A stretch of 64,000 nucleotides of DNA. It comes from Chondrosia reniformis. Taxonomy: Eukaryota > Porifera > Demospongiae > Chondrillida > Chondrillidae. The notes under the pieces are model-generated. The model did not search any database. It had not been told where the DNA came from and was given only the letters and a program-made list of their open reading frames with translations. Made by a program: the position numbers and the translations under genes. Positions 58,478 to 64,000 of the stretch are shown piece after piece (positions within the stretch are counted from its first letter, which is position 1; every line of letters begins with the position of its first letter). The stretch covers positions 7,517,884 through 7,581,883 of the forward strand of contig OX359199.1 in NCBI GenBank assembly GCA_947172415.1. The letters run 5' to 3'.

Positions 58478-61400
58478 TTAATGATTTGAAATTCTTTTCA
58501 TTTTCTCCTTTTTGTTTTTGTTGTAATGTTTTTTCCAAGGTTTGGCTGCATGCTGGTTGCCATGGTAATCATCTAGTTGATTGAGTGAATCTGTATCTTG
58601 GCTACTATGATGCTTAGTGTAGCCCTCCATTCGAGTAAAACCCTTTAATCCATAGACACCTTTACTGGTAGCAGCTGATGACATCTGTAAATAAGAAAAT
58701 CTTTACAAACTGATGGAGCCATTTTTATTGCAACAAACAAACTTTGTCATTGCCTCCCACAAGCAATGGTTGCTCAAGGGTGGTTGCTAGGATACCATCT
58801 CGACTACTTGTAGACCTGCCAACTGCTCCAGTTTGAGTTACCACAGGAAATGCATTAAATTCAACTGCTGATGTTCCAGGAGGCGGTTGACAGTATAATA
58901 ATTTTCCCTAAAAACGAAAAAAAACATTCTACTTTTTCTATTTCTACTTCTTCTATTTCTATGGCGATCACAAGCATATTCAAGTATTACATTATACACT
59001 GCCTAACCAACACTAGAAGGTCTCACAAATGATCTCACCTTTGTAAAGGTTCATCTTTCGACTTTGGGAGCATCTAGAGACGCAGTATTTTCCTTCACTG
59101 ATGAGGTAATGGCGGGAAAAGATGCCTATAAATGAAGACACCTTGAAGACCAACATCAGTCACTGAAGAAGACCCCCAGGGTCGAAACATTTGCCAGATA
59201 GAAGAATCGAGAAGGAAAAAACTGCGTCTCTAGATGCTCCCAAAGTTGAAAGATGAACCTTTACAAAGATAAGTTCGACGCAGTTAGAAGAAATCCTTAT
59301 TCAATTAAATGATCTCACATTGACATAATCCTTCAGAACCAGCCTTGCTCCTCGATGCAGGTCAGGTTGACCTTTGCTGCTCATGAAGCCTCTCTCTGAG
59401 GCATAGGAGGAGAGGAACCGCATGGCTCTGGACGGAGGGGCCAGTGAGGTACTCTCCTCAAAGTCTGCCAGCGGCAGGAATATCCCATATACAGACTGCA
59501 GGACACTTTGAGGTATCTGCTGACAGATCTATATATCGTAACAGATCTATATAAGGTAACGGATCTATATATCGTAACAGATTTAGCATGAAACACATTT
59601 GACAAGTACTCAATATAACAGGTTTACCAGTGATATGGGAGGGAGGGGGTCTCGCATCTGGTCAATGGGTAAAACCCCATTGATTATCATCTCAGATTTG
59701 GTGTTTATAAATGTAGGGAATACCAAACCTGGACAGTCGCACAGACAAATGTCATCATCGACAAGCAAGGTCTACAGGATGAGAGGTGAATGGAGTGAGG
59801 AATTGGTGGGTGGATGGAGTGAGGAATTGGTGGGTGAATGGTTACTTACTTGAAAATGTTTTGTTCGTCCTGGAGTTGCTGAAACAGCCGTTTTCTTTTC
59901 TTTGTACAACACATTTATAGTAGAACTTTTGCCTACATTTGGATATCCAACTAGTCCAACTTGAATTCTGGTACCTGGATCAGAAGCAGAGCACAGTCAG
60001 TCCCAAACCCATGTGTGCCATATCACCTTACCAACAGCACTTGTGGGTGACACAGCTCTGAAGAAGTCCAACAATTGACTCCGAGACTTCAAAAGAACTT
60101 GAGGATTTCTGCGACAAGTGCCCTCCACCACCACTCCCTCGCTGCCCTCCACCACCACCAGTCCCTCGCTGCCCTCCACCACCACCAGTCCCTCGCTGCC
60201 CTCCACCACCACTCCCTCGCTGTCCTCCACCACCACTCCCTCGCTGCCCTCCACCACCACCAGTCCCTCGCTGCCCTCCACCACCACTCCCTCGCTGTCC
60301 TCCACCACCACTCCCTCGCTGCCCTCCACCACCAGTCCCTCGCTGCCCTCCACCACCAGTCCCTCGCTGCCCTCCACCACCACCAGTCCCTCGCTGTCTT
60401 CCACCACCACTCCCTCGCTGCCCTCCACCACCACTCCCTCGCTGCCCTCCACCACCACTCCCTCGCTGCCCTCCACCACCAGTCCCTTGCTGCCCTCCAC
60501 CACCACCAGTCCCTCGCTGTCTTCCACTACCGGTCCACCAGTTAATGATCTTCCATTTGTTACTAGCAGTTCATATTCATTCATTTTAGCACTTGACTTT
60601 TCCAACTGTGGGACGAGATCACTTGTAGTATTAGGATCTTCATGTGTCTTCAGTGTCTCGTGTCCGGCTTTAAAGGATTTCTCCTCAAGTGTAGCTGACC
60701 AGAAGGCGAAAGGCAGACCCATCATATCAAAGTACTCTGTCCACTTCTCCCTATAGGACAGTGCATTCAGTTGATGATGAGATGAGGTACAGTGTCAAAT
60801 GGTACCTCTGCTGTTCCGTCAAAAGGTCTGACTTGTTCAGCAAAATGACATTTACTTTGTTCCCATCCAACTCCTTGACATATTTCTCCAGGTCCTCACA
60901 GCGAAACAAAAGTGGATTTCGAGCATCTACTATTTGCACAACAATGTCACTACAAGAGACATCACAACTAAACAAAGAGATTGCAGAGAAATGACGACGG
61001 TCTACCTCCTCTCAATGACTCTCCAGAGTTGGCGCCACAACTCCAGGTTCTTCTCAAATGGAGTCAAGAGAATGTTTTTGTTCTCCTCCAGTCTATGTAT
61101 TGAGGAAGTACAATTAAATAATAAAATCATAATTAAAGCTCCCAACACAATGTCAGAAGCAGTCAAGTGTCACATTCCACAGACAGATCATCTACCCAAC
61201 TCACGAGGGGCTACCCCACCCCACTCACGAGGGGCTACACCACCCCAATCAATTGGATGGATATGCATATGCACATACTTCGCTAGGCCACGCCTCCAAG
61301 CGATAAAGCTATCTCTCTCCAGCACATCCAACTGTTCCGCTGTGATAGACGAATTCCACTTTGGCCTGTAACAGAGGACAGTTGGTGGGACCATAGATTC

Positions 61401-61905
61401 TATGGTGGGACTAATATCGCATTCAGTTACGACCGCCTACCGTCTCGGGATAGCGATGTATTGACTGTATTCGGATCGGCCCTCTCTTGCGGCCGACCTC
61501 TCGAGGTCACCCGTAAGATCGTCACTTCTCTCTGCAGTTACAACTTTAATGTTTAATTTCTCTACATGGAAAAAAATAAATTCTTTAAGTTAGTGTCCGT
61601 TTCAATCAAAGTCGATATGACTAACCAGCATGGAATTCGGTGCCCGCCAACTCTGCTGTTCTCAGAAACTCGTCTAAGTTACCTTCTTCCGTCACAGACT
61701 TCAAGTCTAATCGACCCAAATTCGAATCATCATTGAGTTCGCTCGTGTGCAACTACGAAATGTGACATGACGTCATTGTTGGGAGAACGCTCTTTGCGAC
61801 CGAACGTACCCAACTTCCTTCTCCCTTGATGTTCTTGCCATGTGCAGAGCCCCTCGCGAGCGCCCTTCCCAAACCACTGTTGTTGGTCTTTCTACTCTTG
61901 CTCAT
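58478..61905 (-). CDS. LSG1: Large-subunit GTPase 1 (circularly permuted ribosome-biogenesis GTPase)
   Basis: Twelve minus-strand exons close in phase: 61905-61810, 61752-61626, 61561-61441, 61365-61279, 61092-61006, 60949-60806, 60750-60032, 59974-59850, 59771-59628, 59528-59319, 58907-58743 and 58684-58478. The G motifs are permuted as expected: VDARNPLLFRCEDLE and NKSDLL (G4) come first, then PFAFWSAT (G5), GYPNVGKSST (P-loop, G1), ATPGRTKHFQ and DCPGLVFP (G3). The end KPWKKHYNKNKKEK matches LSG1. LSG1 releases the export adaptor NMD3 from cytoplasmic pre-60S subunits. The acidic linker between G5 and G1 is here an EGSEG-type coding minisatellite. Exon 11 ends at a weaker donor (AAA|GTTTG). 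Start is the ATG at 61905 (MSKSRKTNNSGLGRAL). Confidence 0.94.
59027..59318. mobile_element. MITE-like inverted-repeat element with 12-bp target duplication, LSG1 intron 10
   Basis: Two arms, 59039-59096 and 59211-59268, are reverse complements with 56 of 58 matching positions. A 114-bp interior and a 38-bp right tail (59269-59306) complete the insert. It is flanked by the direct repeat aaatgatctcac at 59027-59038 and 59307-59318. No coding capacity, so non-autonomous if mobile. The right-hand direct repeat is the 5' splice site of LSG1 exon 10 (GTGAGATC on the coding strand). Confidence 0.8.
60118..60540 (-). repeat. Coding minisatellite inside LSG1
   Basis: About 17 copies of 24- or 27-bp units within exon 60750-60032. 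On the coding strand they read EGSEGVVV or EGSEGLVVV with EDSEG variants. Unit lengths are all multiples of three, so the LSG1 frame is kept. The opposite strand is also open (PSTTT-type), which is a by-product. Confidence 0.95.
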
Positions 61906-62236
61906 TCACGAACCCACGTGGCCCAGACTAGACTACTATTGCGCAACAACAGAATTATTAACTAATTCAATTCTAGACATGCTTGGACATTTCACATTTG
62001 GGTTGAATGTAGCAGTGAAGGATAAGAGGTTATAAAATTGATGAGGAGCGGTAAAATACCTGGAAATGAAATGAAGTGAGGTTGATTTTACACATGTACA
62101 GTTAGAAAGTGAAAGAGGGAGATAGTCAAAGTCAAATTTACAATGGGTAGTTAGTCAAAGTTGTTAAAACACGCTTGCTTGCAAATACAGTAGTGCTTGA
62201 TGACTCTAGATAATTGTTGAGGGTTGCACTGACATG
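61906..62236. other. LSG1 5' flank and homeobox 3' flank
   Basis: A short interval holding the LSG1 promoter and the probable 3' UTR of the homeobox gene. No further gene or repeat was seen. Confidence 0.5.
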
Positions 62237-63088
62237 TTATCTCGAACCGGCTAAGGTGACAGTGGTCTGGGTCGGGGAGACTTGTGCTGAAGGACTGGAG
62301 CAGACCAGCTGAAGGCCAGAGAGGAGTGGTCCTGCGGGGTAGAAGAGGGCAGGACTGGAGGTCGGGAGCTGGAGGGGAAGGGCGTACGGGAGAGATGCGT
62401 TCCCTGGCACCGTCATGAGAGGGTATCCGGAGGAAGGAAGGCGAGAGGCCGACCAAGTTGCAGCAAGTGGCGACACAAGAGCACGGGTTGCTGTTTCTGT
62501 ACGACTGACAGCACTTCCAGCGCTCTCGCTCAGTCGCGTCTGCTCCTGCTGTTGTCTCTTACACTTGTATCTGCGGTTCTGGAACCAAATCTTGACTTGC
62601 GTCTCAGTGAGATTCAAAAGCTTGGCGAGTTGCTCCCTTTCGTGTGCGTTCAAGTACTTCTGAACGCTGAAGCGTCTCTCCAACTCGTACACTTGGGCGT
62701 GGGAGAACAGAGCTCTGTGACGTCGCTTCCTCCCAATCTTTAGAGCAGAAGGCGACTTGGGTGAAGAAAATTTGTCATCTTTGAAATGATCAGAATTTTC
62801 TGACTGCATGTCATCCTCCGATTCACTGCTACAGAGAGTGAGTGGAGAGCTGACGTCTTCAATAGAAGAAGAAGAGTCCTTATCGTCGCGTGCGATGTCT
62901 GCGTGTTTGCGGGAGCTGAGAATGTCTCGTACCATGAAGGAGGTATACGTCTGCTTCGCCTGCGAGGAAGGAGACAGCTGCCCATCTCCGGTGGAAGGAG
63001 CCCTTTGTAGAAGCGTCATTCTTTTCCACGTTTGCTGCAAGTTCTGCACGAGCACAAAAAGTGGTTCATCCCAGCGGATGCTGAACAT
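62237..63088 (-). CDS. NK2-class homeodomain transcription factor (NK2/3/4-like), intronless
   Basis: One uninterrupted minus-strand frame of 283 residues. The homeodomain (about 119-178) starts [21 protein letters not shown] and has the recognition helix [19 protein letters not shown]. The tyrosine in RRYKCKRQ (homeodomain position 54) is the hallmark of the NK2 class. [10 protein letters not shown] at about residues 50-59 resembles the TN/EH1 motif through which NK proteins recruit Groucho co-repressors. The acidic linker and the Pro/Ser/Leu-rich tail are probably disordered. It binds DNA in the nucleus and controls cell-type fate; in sponges such genes lie in an NK cluster. An in-frame ATG at 63022 is an alternative start. 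No second homeobox is seen within the window. Confidence 0.93.
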   Translation of the reverse strand: MFSIRWDEPLFVLVQNLQQTWKRMTLLQRAPSTGDGQLSPSSQAKQTYTSFMVRDILSSRKHADIARDDKDSSSSIEDVSSPLTLCSSESEDDMQSENSDHFKDDKFSSPKSPSALKIGRKRRHRALFSHAQVYELERRFSVQKYLNAHEREQLAKLLNLTETQVKIWFQNRRYKCKRQQQEQTRLSESAGSAVSRTETATRALVSPLAATWSASRLPSSGYPLMTVPGNASLPYALPLQLPTSSPALFYPAGPLLSGLQLVCSSPSAQVSPTQTTVTLAGSR

Positions 63089-63230
63089 TTATACGCGTTG
63101 TTCGACCGGAAGTATCATTAACAAACGTATATCACCACTGGAATGCCCGAAATTTTTAAGTACACGTATGTATGTACACTGTTCAAATTGGTTACGTATA
63201 TTCACTCCATGATACATTTACAATCCGACT
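63089..63230. promoter_or_regulatory. Homeobox gene upstream interval
   Basis: Only 142 bp separate the homeobox start codon from the stop codon of the GPAT-type gene on the same strand. Regulatory DNA must lie here, in that gene, or downstream. Nothing specific was recognised. Confidence 0.4.
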
Positions 63231-64000
63231 CTACTCTCCCCTTCCTTCGGTAACATCCTCCTGTTTTATTCCTCGCATTTCTAAGCCGCTGTCATCTGCC
63301 ATCTCCTCCTCTCCACTTGAAATATCCCCTAAACAATCAGAGTTGGGTCGGTCCCGCTTGGCATTGTGTCCACTAGCTGATGGCTCTTCAGATTCTGATG
63401 TTGTAATTTGAAGATTCTCTGCAAATGTTCTTCGATGTTCTTCCATCTGTCTTTCAACAACGTTGGCAACTTCTCTCTTGATCCTCCCATCCCTGCATCA
63501 CAACACACAACATTGGCTACAGAACAGTACACAATTGTAGCGGCTCACCAGTCGAGGTCCACCAGTCCTCCTTGTTCACAGATCATTCTCTTTACCCGAT
63601 AAGCAAACTCAATAGCAGTTTCATTTTCCTTAACATATGCAACGCACAGTAAAGCATGTAACTCATAACTTTACAAGATTGTTTGCTCAAGGACACACCT
63701 GTAAACGCTGCGGTTCAAGATAGGTAATGTCACACACTATAGCCCAGCTGGTCATCAACATGAATATGTATGTTAGCAAGTTCTGCTCCGCCGAGTTCCA
63801 GTACGGGTCAGAGTAGATGCGGTTGTACTGGGAGAGTGAAACAGAATGCATAGTGAATTACTCCTACAATCAAATATATACTTGTAGTCCCATTTGGAGA
63901 CAAAGCATTTTCAAGTGGTCTATTCACAGAATGATTTATGCCTACCACGACAGGCACTAGATTGGACACATTACATCATCACTTTAATGTTAAAATACAT
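63231..64000 (-). CDS. Glycerol-3-phosphate acyltransferase 3/4-type, C-terminal exons (5' partial)
   Basis: Three minus-strand exons, 63827-63699, 63628-63549 and 63492-63231, close in phase. They read YNRIYSDPYWNSAEQNLLTY, LMTSWAIVCDITYLEP, ENETAIEFAYRVKRMICEQGGLVDLDWDG and RIKREVANVVERQMEEHRRTF. The spacing and residues match the C-terminal part of GPAT3/GPAT4 (AGPAT9/6), ER enzymes that acylate glycerol-3-phosphate in the first step of glycerolipid synthesis. The catalytic HxxxxD motif would lie upstream, outside the window. A short exon end (...NIK before GT) may lie at 63983-64000. The tail after the match is acidic and Ser-rich (SSGEEEMADDSG), longer than usual. Confidence 0.85.

Noticed and set aside
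60075-60756. Plus-strand frames of 156 and 212 codons rich in PSTTT or HHSLAAL
   Set aside because: They are the antisense of the LSG1 coding repeat; the minus frame is supported by flanking conserved exons.

Overview
The window looks like nuclear DNA of an early-branching animal with a very compact genome, most likely a demosponge (Amphimedon-like). The reasons are short GT-AG introns (often about 57-100 bp), intergenic gaps often under 150 bp, a purely metazoan gene set (NK2-class homeobox, RGS12-type protein, tankyrase, HPS1, a RING ligase of RNF4 type) and AT-rich spacers. The species is inferred from gene content and intron style. No database search was run.

Layout. 1-457 holds the last exons of a WDR1/AIP1 actin-dynamics gene. 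About 890-15430 is a 14.5-kb satellite array: roughly 50 head-to-tail monomers of about 168-169 bp, interrupted by five almost identical copies of a 1.07-kb segment. From 16.0 kb on the DNA is densely genic, with genes on both strands: an ankyrin-repeat protein, RPL26, an RNF4-type SUMO-targeted ubiquitin ligase, myosin regulatory light chain (-), MRPL46 (-), an RGS12-type multidomain regulator (-), HECTD2, VPS51, TMEM120 (-), MRPL20, a hydroxylysine-kinase-like protein, ADP-ribosylhydrolase ARH3, an unrecognised 149-residue protein (-), WDR6 (-), tankyrase, HPS1, the ribosome-biogenesis GTPase LSG1 (-), an intronless NK2-class homeobox gene (-), and the 3' part of a GPAT3/4 acyltransferase gene (-) running off the right edge.

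The genes are mostly unrelated housekeeping functions, not a pathway cluster: translation and ribosome assembly (RPL26, MRPL46, MRPL20, LSG1, WDR6), membrane traffic (VPS51, HPS1), ubiquitin and ADP-ribose signalling (RNF4-like, HECTD2, tankyrase, ARH3), and cytoskeleton (WDR1, myosin light chain). Exons were joined by eye using GT-AG sites and reading phase; for most genes every junction closes in frame.

The most distinctive features are structural. Many introns contain minisatellites, and in two cases the repeat unit itself carries splice sites: a whole intron amplified in tandem in the RGS12-type gene, and about 24 tandem copies of a 3' splice junction before a catalytic exon of tankyrase. 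LSG1 carries an expressed minisatellite between its G motifs. It also has a 58-bp inverted-repeat element whose target-site duplication copied a 5' splice site. Divergent gene pairs share as little as 32-47 bp between start codons, and two tandem genes are 18 bp apart.
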